Origin: Cytophagaceae bacterium | Lineage (GTDB): Bacteria > Bacteroidota > Bacteroidia > Cytophagales > Spirosomataceae | Assembly (NCBI GenBank): GCA_947450365.1 | Contig: CANFVE010000002.1 | Span: 62,001 to 126,000, forward strand | Length of the DNA stretch: 64,000 nt | Direction: 5' to 3' | In this document: one piece after another, positions 27,074-35,591 of the stretch | How the letters are laid out: the number at the start of each line of letters is the position of its first letter | Numbering within the stretch: position 1 is the first letter of the stretch | The notes under the pieces: model-generated | What the model was told of the DNA's origin: nothing | What the model saw: only the letters and a program-made list of their open reading frames with translations | Database searches by the model: none | Position numbers and translations under genes: made by a program

Positions 27074-28345
27074 ATGGAAAAATATGGCCAAGTGCTTCTT
27101 TTCGTTATGCCTATTTTTTTAAGCATGATTCTTTTGAAAAAGGCCTATGAGAAATTTATTAAAAAGCAGTCCATTAATCCCTTGGACACCGTCAGCAGCC
27201 TGACCTCGGCGATCACGATGATCACCAAAAATGTCCTTGGTCTAAGTTTTACCGTACTGAGTTATCAATGGATGGAGGAACATGTTGCGCTTACGCATCT
27301 TCAGACGACTTGGGCAACCTACCTGATTGCCTTTGTGGTACTTGATTTTTCGCATTATTGGATTCATCGGATCGAACATGCGAATAATTTTTTCTGGAAT
27401 AGCCATATCGTACATCATAGCAGTGAGGAATTTGATTTGGCCTGTGCGGTACGCCAACCGATTTCGTCTTTTGTCAAAATTTTCACCCTGTTCATGTTGC
27501 CCGCCGCGCTGTTGGGTGTATCCCCTCAGGTGATTGCGACTGTCACGCCTATTCAATTTTTTGCCCAGTTTTGGTACCACACGAGGCACATTCATCGCAT
27601 GGGATTTCTAGAATATTTGTTGGTAACGCCTGCCCATCACCGGGTGCATCATGCGATCAATGAGGAATATTTGGACAAAAATTTATCCCAAATCTTCATC
27701 ATCTGGGATAAGCTGTTTGGGACCTTTCAGGAGGAAAGGCCAGATGTGGTGCCGGTGTATGGTATTACGCGACCGATGCGGACATGGAATCCGATCAAGA
27801 TTAATTTTGTCCATCTATGGCTATTGATGCAAGATTCTTGGCGCGCTTCCAATTGGGGTGACAAATGGAAAGTTTGGACGAGCCCGACGGGCTGGCGTCC
27901 CGCGGATGTTGCCCGCGCGAACCCTGTATTTAAAATCGAAGATGTCTATCATTTTGATAAGTATTCCTTTCGACGTTCGACAGGTTTCATGGCGTGGATT
28001 TGGTTTCAACTCGCTGTTTTATTGGCTTTTACAGCGTATATGTTAGGTCATATTGGGGCGATTGGCTTTCCGTTAATGTTTCTCAATGGTGGATTTATCT
28101 TCGTTTTTGTGTTTGCGCTGACTGATTTTATGGATGCCAATCGATCGTTTATTTTGTGGGAGGCATTGAAACTGGCCTATGGATCTATTGTGCTGTGGTA
28201 TGTGGGCGATTGGTTTGGTATGGAGGCAAATGTGGTCGATTCGAATAGGTGCTTGCTGGGTTATTTTGTGATTTCGATGGTTGTCACGCTTTTGTTGGCC
28301 AAGTCCTTTCAATCAAATCCGGTAAATCAGAAAATGGGGGTTTAA
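27074..28345 (+). CDS. sterol desaturase / fatty acid hydroxylase superfamily membrane protein
   Basis: A 423-residue polytopic protein with the di-iron histidine boxes of the superfamily: HYWIHRIEH (about 93-101), NSHIVHHSSEEF (about 108-119) and HHRVHH (about 188-193), followed by WDKLFGTFQEE. The C-terminal part (about 300-410) adds further membrane helices, as in alkylglycerol monooxygenase-type members. The substrate is probably a fatty acyl or ether lipid, not a sterol. The ceramidase gene follows 12 nt later, so both may act on the same lipid. Confidence 0.85.
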   Translation: MEKYGQVLLFVMPIFLSMILLKKAYEKFIKKQSINPLDTVSSLTSAITMITKNVLGLSFTVLSYQWMEEHVALTHLQTTWATYLIAFVVLDFSHYWIHRIEHANNFFWNSHIVHHSSEEFDLACAVRQPISSFVKIFTLFMLPAALLGVSPQVIATVTPIQFFAQFWYHTRHIHRMGFLEYLLVTPAHHRVHHAINEEYLDKNLSQIFIIWDKLFGTFQEERPDVVPVYGITRPMRTWNPIKINFVHLWLLMQDSWRASNWGDKWKVWTSPTGWRPADVARANPVFKIEDVYHFDKYSFRRSTGFMAWIWFQLAVLLAFTAYMLGHIGAIGFPLMFLNGGFIFVFVFALTDFMDANRSFILWEALKLAYGSIVLWYVGDWFGMEANVVDSNRCLLGYFVISMVVTLLLAKSFQSNPVNQKMGV

Positions 28346-28357
28346 TTTGGTTTTGGT

Positions 28358-29779
28358 ATGAAAAAAAGCAGAAAAATTGGTCTTGTATTGGGAGGGATTT
28401 TGGGCGGAATCTTGGTGTTTGTATTTTCTTTGATTTCGTGTCGTGTGGATAAGACACCCTATTTCCAGACGACTTATTATCAAAAAACGCAAAAACGATT
28501 GGATAGTCTTCAAAAAACACGAACGCAAAGTGAGGATTTTGTAGAGGCAGGATTTTCGAAGGTGAGTATTAGTCCGAGCGTGGGTTTTGTGCAGGATAAT
28601 ATTTTGTTGGGCCAATTTAAGGAAGTTCCGCTGGCTGGTTATGGGGCTCGGAAAGGGAAGGGGGCGACAGGTATTCATGATAGTATTTTTGTGAAGGCGG
28701 CGGCGATCAGGGTGGGGCCACAATTGGCGGTGATTGTTGGGGCAGATTTGTTGATTATGCCTCCCAATATCATCGATGAGGTTACGTTGATGCTCGAGAA
28801 GAAAGGCGTTCACCGTCATCAGGTTTTTTATTCGGCTTCACATACGCATTCGAGTGTAGGGGCTTGGGGACCAGGTTTTGTGGGTGAACAATTTGCAGGG
28901 CCTCCGAATCCGAATATCAATCAGTGGCTTGCCCAACAAATCGCTTTAGCCGTTACCGGTGCCATTGCGGATCTTAAACCCGCTCGGATTGGGAATGGTT
29001 TTTTTGATGCGGCACCCTATACGCGCAATCGACTGATTGGTGAATCGGGAACAAAAAATAATGACTTTACTTTTATTTCGATCCAACAAACAAATGGGCG
29101 AAAGGCCGTCATCGGATCCTTTGGCGCACATGCCACCACCATTGGGGCCGATAATATGCAATTTAGTGCCGATTACCCCGGTTATTGGCAACGAAAAATG
29201 GAACAGGGTTCCGTCGATCTCGCTATTTTTTGTGGAGGCTCCGTGGGGAGTCAAAGTCCCGCTGGGAAGGGCGAAGGCTTTGATAAACCAAAAAATCTGG
29301 GTGAATCGCTGGCGGATAGTTTGCAGGTTCGCTTAACGCAGGTGCCATTAGTAGAAAAACTGAGTGTATCCACGATGTCTTTGAAAATGGATTTGCCTGA
29401 ATATCATATTCGATTAACGACGAATATCCATTTAACAAGCTGGCTGAGTAAAAAGTTGATGCCCTATCCTGAACATGTGTATTTGCAAGTGATTAAACTG
29501 GGGAATTTGATTTGGTTGACCACACCTTGTGATTTCAGTGGGGAATTTGCTCGGCAATTAAAAGACGCCTTGGCTGTCAAAGGATATCAAGCCAACGTGA
29601 CCAGTTTTAATGGCAGTTATGTGGGCTATATTATTCCAGGAAAATACTTTTATTTGGATGCCTATGAGCCGAAAACGATGGGATGGTTCGGACCTTACAT
29701 GGGCGAATATACGTTTGAATTACTCCGTCATTTAACTGAAATTGTTACGCAGCCAGTTCAAAAAGTCAGGGCAATGTAG
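28358..29779 (+). CDS. neutral/alkaline non-lysosomal ceramidase family protein
   Basis: A 473-residue protein with an N-terminal membrane anchor (about 7-27). It matches the N-terminal catalytic domain of neutral ceramidases (PF04734): VEAGFSKVSISPS, SASHTHSSVGAWGPG (about 163-177) with zinc-binding His, and GSFGAHATTIGADNMQFSADYPGYW (about 250-275). The usual C-terminal domain of full ceramidases is absent. The enzyme would hydrolyse N-acyl bonds of ceramides or related sphingolipids, which Bacteroidota make. It probably forms an operon with the hydroxylase gene upstream. Confidence 0.82.
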   Translation: MKKSRKIGLVLGGILGGILVFVFSLISCRVDKTPYFQTTYYQKTQKRLDSLQKTRTQSEDFVEAGFSKVSISPSVGFVQDNILLGQFKEVPLAGYGARKGKGATGIHDSIFVKAAAIRVGPQLAVIVGADLLIMPPNIIDEVTLMLEKKGVHRHQVFYSASHTHSSVGAWGPGFVGEQFAGPPNPNINQWLAQQIALAVTGAIADLKPARIGNGFFDAAPYTRNRLIGESGTKNNDFTFISIQQTNGRKAVIGSFGAHATTIGADNMQFSADYPGYWQRKMEQGSVDLAIFCGGSVGSQSPAGKGEGFDKPKNLGESLADSLQVRLTQVPLVEKLSVSTMSLKMDLPEYHIRLTTNIHLTSWLSKKLMPYPEHVYLQVIKLGNLIWLTTPCDFSGEFARQLKDALAVKGYQANVTSFNGSYVGYIIPGKYFYLDAYEPKTMGWFGPYMGEYTFELLRHLTEIVTQPVQKVRAM

Positions 29780-29841
29780 GTCTGCCACTGCTCGTGTTTC
29801 ATGGATAGATGAAAAGTGCTTGGTTGTTTTGAGTCGGTGTG

Positions 29842-29972
29842 ACATATACATGAAAGGGACCTGGAAAAATTTTGGCCCTGCGACATGTATATATGAAAAG
29901 AGCCCGGAATTGGCCCTTTAACATGGATATATGAAAAGAGCCCGGTACACTACCGAGCTCTTCGTCAAATCA
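29842..29972. repeat. three degenerate direct repeats ending in a hairpin
   Basis: Three similar units start at 29842, 29883 and 29921; each reads roughly ACATGtATATATGAAAAG followed by AGCCCGG (spacings 41 and 38 nt). The last unit runs into a hairpin of AAGAGCCCGGT with ACCGAGCTCTT (11 bp, one mismatch) at about 29936-29962. It lies between convergent genes, so the hairpin may act as a terminator. Confidence 0.55.
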
Positions 29973-30047
29973 TTGGGAATCGTACACGCTTCGTTTTTAA
30001 ATTCCTTGGTTTGGTAAATTATGAAATCGAAGCTTTTTCGTAATAAC

Positions 30048-31394
30048 TTATAATTTGGGTTCCCAGCCTTTTTCATATTCCCGTCCCCAAAGCTTCATTC
30101 CTTCCTTATCCAAAATATGGCCATCGGCCGGATTTACTTGGAACGATTTGCCGATCCGGTAGGAAATATTGGCATAATGGCACATCATTTGGCTGATGGC
30201 GCCCTCTTCGATAGGCGAGTTTAATTTGGTCTCCGTTCCACGAATCACATTGAAGAAATTCGCCACGTGGGTATCCGTCATGTCGCCACCGCCGCCAAGC
30301 GCATTGCCGGCTTCGGATCCGTTCGACTTGCTATCTTTGATTTTCTTTCCACTGCGATCGAAAAGCGTATAGCCTTGTCGGTTGACAAACACCGTTCCTT
30401 CACTCCCATATATGATGGTTCCTCGATCGCTTCCGTAGGTTTGGTATCCGGACCGACTTTTGCCATCCCATTGGATTACTTTGTTTTCAGGAAAACGGAA
30501 AGTGGCTTCCATGGTGTCGTACATGGTCCAGCCGTCATTTTTAAAATGCCTTTTCGCCGCTTCTACTTCGACTTGATTCGGGTATTTTACTTGTAAAGCC
30601 CATCGAGCCACGTCTAATTCATGCGTCGCATTATTTCCTGTTTCGGCAGTACCCCAATGCCAGCCGTACCAATGCCAATTATAATCCCAGGTTTCCGAGG
30701 TGTACTCACGATGTGGCGCGGGACCTTGCCATAAATTCCAATCCAAACCTTCTGGGATAGGTGCCTTTTTTTCGTGAGGCACTTCGCCGCGCTCGTTGGA
30801 ATAAAAGGCAACGGCCTTATACACGTCACCAATGACTCCTTTGTGAATTTCGGCAATGATTTCTTGGGATTCTTTGGCAGAACGCTGCTGGTTCCCCATT
30901 TGAACTACCTTACCATATTTTTTCTGAAAAGCCACGAGCAATTCCCCTTCGCGAGGATTTTGGCTACATGGTTTTTCGATGTACACGTGCTTGCCGGCTT
31001 GCATCGCCATCCAAGTACCCGGTGCGTGCCAGTGGTCAGGGGTGGCATTGAAGATCGCATCGACATTTTTATCGTTCCAAACATCGTGAATGTCATTCAC
31101 CAAAGTTGCCTTTCCACTTACTTTTCCTTGCAAATCGCGGCCTACTTTTTCGCGTTGTTTTTTCATCACATCGCAGATATAGGCGACATCGACGTTGTTC
31201 TTTTGATTTTTTAGCGCGCCATAATACGCACTGACCCGACGGCCACAGCCCATTAAAGCAACTTGTAAGCGGTCATTTGCCCCAATAATTCTGGAATAAT
31301 TTTTGGCACTGAAACCATTGTTGATATTTCCTAATGTAATGCCAGCGGCACCTAAGGCAACTTGTTGGATGAATTTTCTACGATTATTTCGCAT
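30048..31394 (-). CDS. Gfo/Idh/MocA family oxidoreductase, Tat-like leader
   Basis: A 448-residue secreted oxidoreductase with leader NNRRKFIQQVALGAAG. ALMGCGRRVSAYYG and ICDVMKKQREKVG mark the Rossmann domain; PDHWHAPGTWMAMQAGKHVYIEKPC holds the EKP Lys. It is a close paralogue of the protein at 10788, sharing even the C-terminal GHILDKEGMKLWGREYEKG, although the genes are 20 kb apart. Its own AAAACCTATT element precedes it. The GH31 gene upstream on the same strand suggests a role with alpha-linked glycosides. Confidence 0.85.
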   Translation of the reverse strand: MRNNRRKFIQQVALGAAGITLGNINNGFSAKNYSRIIGANDRLQVALMGCGRRVSAYYGALKNQKNNVDVAYICDVMKKQREKVGRDLQGKVSGKATLVNDIHDVWNDKNVDAIFNATPDHWHAPGTWMAMQAGKHVYIEKPCSQNPREGELLVAFQKKYGKVVQMGNQQRSAKESQEIIAEIHKGVIGDVYKAVAFYSNERGEVPHEKKAPIPEGLDWNLWQGPAPHREYTSETWDYNWHWYGWHWGTAETGNNATHELDVARWALQVKYPNQVEVEAAKRHFKNDGWTMYDTMEATFRFPENKVIQWDGKSRSGYQTYGSDRGTIIYGSEGTVFVNRQGYTLFDRSGKKIKDSKSNGSEAGNALGGGGDMTDTHVANFFNVIRGTETKLNSPIEEGAISQMMCHYANISYRIGKSFQVNPADGHILDKEGMKLWGREYEKGWEPKL

Positions 31395-31407
31395 GAGTAA
31401 TTGTTTA

Positions 31408-31417
31408 ATAGGTTTTT
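31408..31417 (-). promoter_or_regulatory. AAAAACCTATT-type leader element
   Basis: On the minus strand AAAAACCTATT lies 13 nt before the start codon of the Gfo/Idh gene at 31394. Confidence 0.4.
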
Positions 31418-31529
31418 AAAACTCCCTTTTTCAGGAGTCATTTAATTTTTCAAAGCTTAAAAATAAGAAATTTTGATTATCAATGAATTGATTTTTTTAA
31501 TCAGTTTTCCTTCGAAAATTAAAAGTGAG

Positions 31530-31581
31530 TTCCTTTACCTTTGGCAAACCGGCAAGGATTGCCAAAGGTAGGGCTAAAGGA
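31530..31581. repeat. palindromic element, CCTTTGGCAA family
   Basis: ACCTTTGGCAAACC (31537-31550) and GGATTGCCAAAGGT (31556-31569) form a 14-bp stem with one mismatch around GGCAA. An outer pair TTCCTTTA / TAAAGGAA extends it, and AAAGGAAGGGGCC is then directly repeated twice. The same core recurs at 43663-43736 and 44706-44957. It could also end the GH31 transcript. Confidence 0.65.
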
Positions 31582-31612
31582 AGGGGCCAAAGGAAGGGGC
31601 CCTATGAAAAGG

Positions 31613-33748
31613 TTAGTTCGTCATGAAAACCCATTTGACCTCTTTTACATATCCCATGGGTGCGATTTCAGGTTGATTTCCTACGAGTTTGCCTTGTGCA
31701 TCTTTTTGAACCGAGAAACGAGTCAACGAATAAGCCCCCTTTTCAAAATCAAATGTTTTACCATCATCGTCATATAGCATAAAGGAACCAGGCGCTTGCC
31801 CATAATGCCGTAATTCCAATGGCCATTTTTCGCCTGATTTCGGCGCCTGGCGATGCACAGGAACCATGGGGATAATCCCCCCATCCCGGACAAATAAAGG
31901 TATTTTTTCTAGCGGGGGCTCTATTTTAATTAATTGATTTTCTCCCACAAAAGCACCCGTATAAAAGTCAAACCATTTGCCTTTTGGTAAAATAACTTGT
32001 CTCGTTTTCTCACCCGCAAACATCGGTGCGACTAAGATATCATCGCCCATCATATATTGATCCTTGATGTCTTTCCGAATAGCCATTTGATACGGATTAT
32101 TCGTGGCGTCAAATTGCCCCCGCTCCATCGTCGACTGATCCACAAATCCATCAACCAATTGCATCGCCCGAAATGGCGGTTTCCCCTCTCTCCGATACGC
32201 AGCGAAGGTGGTATACATGTACGGCAACAAGCGCATGCGTAAATTCGCCACCTCCTTCACCGCATCCGCCACCTCAGGAAATGTCCAGGGTTTGGTTCCA
32301 TCCGCCCAGGCATTAATCATCGCCATTGGTGAAAAACAGGCCGATTGCATCCGACGAATCCATTCCTCCGCCGTTTTTGACGCACGAACCTCCGGCGTCC
32401 ACAGAACCCCAATAAAACTACTATTCACCAAAGCCGTAATAAAATCTTTGTGGTTGTAATAATCATTGTAAATCACAAAGGGCAAATGTGCCGCCCCCGC
32501 ATTTGAGGCCCGAACCAATCCATAGGTGCGTTTATTGATTTCTTGATACCAATCTGCCGTCATCTGTTGAACCATCGATCCGTACATTTGCCGCATTTGC
32601 TCCGCACTTGTGCCCGATGGAAATGTCGCCACATCCGGCCAAACCCAATTGTCATAGCCATCCACCTCATCGATTTTGTAGCCACCCACCCCGATGTTCA
32701 AATGGTTTTTGGTAAAGTGATCTTTGTACAATTGACGAGTTTTTGCCAACGTAAAATCAGGCACCAAGCCATTCCAAACCGTATGAGATCCCGTTAAATT
32801 TTTCACCAAAGGATACAATGAAGACTTGGGTGACACATAGGGATTCAACCATAAATTAGCCGAAACGCCCTTGGCGGCCAATTGATCCAAAAATAATTTC
32901 GGACTCGGAAACCTTGTCGGATCCCATTCAAATGTACACGGATAGGACATGCTATGCCAGCCGGGTTCCACGCCGATGAAATCCAAGGGAAAATCATGCT
33001 CCTCAAAACTCGCTACTTCCTTTAAAATATCATCTTGGGAATATAAGGTAGGCACCCGTTGTGTAAAACCCAAACCCCATTTAGGAGGTAAATACCCCCC
33101 ACCATTAAGTAAATTGTAGCGTTGAACCACCTGCATCGGGCTTGGTCCCGCAAACACATAAAGGCTTGTCCCGTTTGCTGGAACTAACACTTCGACAGCA
33201 TCTGAATAGGGTTGTGCGCTCCATTTTTTATTGGTATTTCGGTCCTGTAATTCGGGCGGATTTTTCGAATCGACCCGCACGCCAGTCCCCGCATAGACCG
33301 TGATGTATTGGGCCGCATCGATCAATACGCCATAGCCTTTCGAGGAAACATAAAATGGAACGGGCGCATGGCTTCGCCCATTATCTTTTCCCCCAAAATG
33401 ATCCATGTGCAGGTTTAATATCCGGCCCCGCTGGTTCACCGACTGAAAATTCAAGCCTAGCCCAAACAACTGCTCATCGCGCTGCAGGGGAAATTTCAAA
33501 TACGTTTTGCCCTGAATGATTTTAATTTCAATGGCTCCTTTGTCTAGGGGGAAGGTGGTTTTTGGGAGTTGCTGGAGCGCAGACAAATTCACATGGCCAC
33601 CGGCGGCTTGAAGCAGGCTATGTCGTTGGGTTTGCCCCACCACCGCTTTCCATATGCCCGGATAGGTCTCTTTCCATACCACAGAGGTCTGGGCCCGTAG
33701 AATCGTTTGCGACAAAAATAAGATGGATAGTATTTTAAGAATTTTCAT
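31613..33748 (-). CDS. glycoside hydrolase family 31
   Basis: A 711-residue secreted enzyme (signal peptide about 1-19, ending LRAQ). The N-terminal beta-sandwich (FPLQRDEQLFGLGLNFQSVNQRG) precedes the barrel. FIGVEPGWHSMSYPCTFEWDPTRFP begins the catalytic domain, and GGYKIDEVDGYD (about 360) holds the nucleophile Asp; a later Asp in VIYNDYYNH is the probable acid/base. GH31 includes alpha-glucosidases, alpha-xylosidases and sulfoquinovosidases; the subsite residues do not let me choose. The Gfo/Idh gene follows after 218 nt on the same strand. Confidence 0.88.
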   Translation of the reverse strand: MKILKILSILFLSQTILRAQTSVVWKETYPGIWKAVVGQTQRHSLLQAAGGHVNLSALQQLPKTTFPLDKGAIEIKIIQGKTYLKFPLQRDEQLFGLGLNFQSVNQRGRILNLHMDHFGGKDNGRSHAPVPFYVSSKGYGVLIDAAQYITVYAGTGVRVDSKNPPELQDRNTNKKWSAQPYSDAVEVLVPANGTSLYVFAGPSPMQVVQRYNLLNGGGYLPPKWGLGFTQRVPTLYSQDDILKEVASFEEHDFPLDFIGVEPGWHSMSYPCTFEWDPTRFPSPKLFLDQLAAKGVSANLWLNPYVSPKSSLYPLVKNLTGSHTVWNGLVPDFTLAKTRQLYKDHFTKNHLNIGVGGYKIDEVDGYDNWVWPDVATFPSGTSAEQMRQMYGSMVQQMTADWYQEINKRTYGLVRASNAGAAHLPFVIYNDYYNHKDFITALVNSSFIGVLWTPEVRASKTAEEWIRRMQSACFSPMAMINAWADGTKPWTFPEVADAVKEVANLRMRLLPYMYTTFAAYRREGKPPFRAMQLVDGFVDQSTMERGQFDATNNPYQMAIRKDIKDQYMMGDDILVAPMFAGEKTRQVILPKGKWFDFYTGAFVGENQLIKIEPPLEKIPLFVRDGGIIPMVPVHRQAPKSGEKWPLELRHYGQAPGSFMLYDDDGKTFDFEKGAYSLTRFSVQKDAQGKLVGNQPEIAPMGYVKEVKWVFMTN

Positions 33749-33811
33749 AGTGATTAAAATTAAGAGATTTTTTGTTTAAAATTTCCTCTTTTCAAGTAAG
33801 AAGATAGAAAT

Positions 33812-33910
33812 TTGAATAAACCGGTAGACATGGTCGATTCTAAATTGATATTGGAAGAAGCGGCCGCAGCCGCGGCAGCATCAGCTACCGCAGCTCCTGC
33901 CACCAAATAA
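33812..33910 (+). CDS. tiny Ala-rich peptide ORF, possible small gene
   Basis: The ATG at 33830 opens a 26-codon frame that is GC-rich in an AT-rich gap: MVDSKLILEE, then seven Ala, then SATAAPATK and a stop. An in-frame TTG at 33812 would add six residues (starting NKPVD). A strong terminator follows 28 nt after the stop, and no other gene lies between it and the GH31 start. Ordering (ORF, then terminator) suggests a small transcribed gene. Function unknown; no homologue recognised. Confidence 0.4.
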   Translation: MNKPVDMVDSKLILEEAAAAAAASATAAPATK

Positions 33911-33937
33911 GGATTAAGCCTGATTTAATCGAATTTT

Positions 33938-33968
33938 AAGAGGTCTCTAGGCATAGAGGCCTCTTTTT
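33938..33968 (+). terminator. intrinsic terminator
   Basis: AAGAGGTCTCTA (33938-33949) pairs with TAGAGGCCTCTT (33954-33965; one G-T pair) around a 4-nt loop and is followed by Ts. It points rightward, after the tiny Ala-rich ORF. Confidence 0.8.
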
Positions 33969-34074
33969 GTATCAACATCGCTTAAAACTTAATTGAAAAA
34001 AAATGCTGACCTAATCATACTTAAATAATAGAAGAATAATCTTACCTTTCCTTTTTACTTTTAAAAATATACAC

Positions 34075-34341
34075 ATGAAAAGAATTCAAGTGATTTTGAC
34101 GCTCGATATGGAGAATCTGCCTTCCAATTTTTCAGAAATATTGAAGGAGGAACAAGCCATTGTAGCCGCGTGGAAGTCGGAGGGTTTTCTGGAACATTTG
34201 TTTTTACGAGATACAAAAAATGGGGCGATTCTGATTTTTAAGGATAAGGAGGAAACAGAAGTGAAAACGCTTATGGAAAATCTTCCGTTTATGAAAATTA
34301 AAAAAAGTGTTGAATATTTTAATTTGATTCAGCAATTTTAA
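34075..34341 (+). CDS. muconolactone isomerase-like small protein
   Basis: An 88-residue protein with a ferredoxin-like alpha/beta pattern. The order of elements matches the muconolactone delta-isomerase family: an N-terminal strand with NLPSNFSEILKEEQ, a helix with AWKSEGFLEHLFLRD, a strand GAILIFKDKEE, and MENLPFMK near the end. Many members outside aromatic degradation are stand-alone proteins of unknown substrate, and no aromatic catabolic genes are nearby. No Shine-Dalgarno is seen. Confidence 0.6.
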   Translation: MKRIQVILTLDMENLPSNFSEILKEEQAIVAAWKSEGFLEHLFLRDTKNGAILIFKDKEETEVKTLMENLPFMKIKKSVEYFNLIQQF

Positions 34342-34395
34342 ATCAATATGTCAAATCGAAAGAACCTGAATCTATTGCCATAAAAAATCTTTTGT

Positions 34396-35256
34396 ATGAA
34401 TCAGCGATTTACCTTCATTCTATTTTTTTTAGCTTCTTTTCATGCGTTCGCCCAACAAGGGTATTTCATCAAAAGCAAAGACCAAACCGAAATTTATATC
34501 GAAGAAAAGGGTCAAGGGACGCCCGTTGTCCTACTTTCCGGTGGCCCAGGACTTAATCCTTATTATGTATATCCCATTCATGAGAAGCTAAGTACACAGG
34601 TACGTTCGATCATTTTACACCAGCGGGGTACCGGTAAAACCATCATGCCCCGCATCGATTCCTTATCCCTTTCGCTCGACAAATACATCGAAGACCTCGA
34701 AGCCCTTCGCATTCATTTAAACGTAAAAAAACTCATATTAATCGGACAATCCTGGGGAGGAATGCTTTCTATGGAATATTGTTCTCGCTATCCAGAAAAA
34801 GTCGAAAAATTAGTCCTCGTTGGTTCCGGTAGTCCTAGCATGAATTTTACCAATTATTTCTCAGATAATATCAACAGCCGACTTTTGCCCGAAGATTTAC
34901 TCGAAAATCCCGGATTAACCCGTTTGTGGCCCGGCTATTTTTTTGATCGCGCCTCAGCATTAGCCACCAAACCTGGGTTAACCAATATCAGTGGCCAAGC
35001 CGGTATTAATAAAATCATGGTCGGTGATTACGCGGCCAAAGAGGAAAAACGATTGGCCAATTTGAAAAAATATAAGGGGCAAGCGTACATCATTCAAGGC
35101 TATCAAGATCCCGTCTCATTCGCGGCCTATGAAATTAAAGAGCATATTCCGCAGGCTACATTACTCTTTATCAAACAAAGCGGCCACATGCCCTGGTTTG
35201 AAAAAGAACCTGTTCAAAAACAATTTTTTGAGGTCTTATTGGGCTCACTGAAATAG
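34396..35256 (+). CDS. secreted alpha/beta hydrolase, prolyl aminopeptidase-like
   Basis: A 286-residue protein with a signal peptide (about 1-19). LLSGGPGLNPYYVYP gives the oxyanion HGGPG-type loop, HQRGTGKT the following strand, and GQSWGGMLSMEYC (about 119) the nucleophile elbow. SGHMPWFEKE (about 265) supplies the catalytic His. The pattern fits family S33 (proline iminopeptidase), although many homologues are esterases. It is not tightly linked to its neighbours. Confidence 0.8.
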   Translation: MNQRFTFILFFLASFHAFAQQGYFIKSKDQTEIYIEEKGQGTPVVLLSGGPGLNPYYVYPIHEKLSTQVRSIILHQRGTGKTIMPRIDSLSLSLDKYIEDLEALRIHLNVKKLILIGQSWGGMLSMEYCSRYPEKVEKLVLVGSGSPSMNFTNYFSDNINSRLLPEDLLENPGLTRLWPGYFFDRASALATKPGLTNISGQAGINKIMVGDYAAKEEKRLANLKKYKGQAYIIQGYQDPVSFAAYEIKEHIPQATLLFIKQSGHMPWFEKEPVQKQFFEVLLGSLK

Positions 35257-35329
35257 AGGATTGAGGCCTAATTTGATCTTGTCCCAACAATTCTTCGTGC
35301 TTTCTTGTTAATAAACCAAATTCAATGCT

Positions 35330-35578
35330 ATGTCCCACTGGAACACCGAAAATAATTCGCTCATTAAGTCTTTTCAATTCACAAGTTTTGAAACGGCCAT
35401 GCGATTTATGCAAGAGGCTGTTCCCTTTATCTCGGAAACGGATCATCATCCGACTTGGTCGAATACCTACAATCAAGTGCATATTTCCTTATGTACTCAT
35501 GATGCAGGTAATGCAGTGACGGAAAAGGATTGGGCATTGGCGCAGTATTTGGATACTTTATTTTTGAAAATCAACTAA
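35330..35578 (+). CDS. 4a-hydroxytetrahydrobiopterin dehydratase (PCD/PhhB family)
   Basis: An 82-residue protein, slightly shorter than the usual 95-110. It contains the pterin dehydratase signature: ETDHHPTWSNTYNQVHISLCTH, then a Asp in TEKDWALA. It recycles the 4a-carbinolamine form of the pterin cofactor used by aromatic amino acid hydroxylases. No phenylalanine hydroxylase gene is in the window. The SOUL-family gene follows after 11 nt and is probably co-transcribed. Confidence 0.85.
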   Translation: MSHWNTENNSLIKSFQFTSFETAMRFMQEAVPFISETDHHPTWSNTYNQVHISLCTHDAGNAVTEKDWALAQYLDTLFLKIN

Positions 35579-35583
35579 GCTAA

Positions 35584-35591
35584 TTACCTAT
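35584..35591 (+). promoter_or_regulatory. TTACCTAT element overlapping a start codon
   Basis: TTACCTAT ends within the ATG at 35590, as at nagB. Confidence 0.35.

Noticed and set aside
34075-34341. Aromatic-degradation gene (muconolactone isomerase)
   Set aside because: Only the fold resemblance supports it; no other aromatic catabolic gene is in the window.
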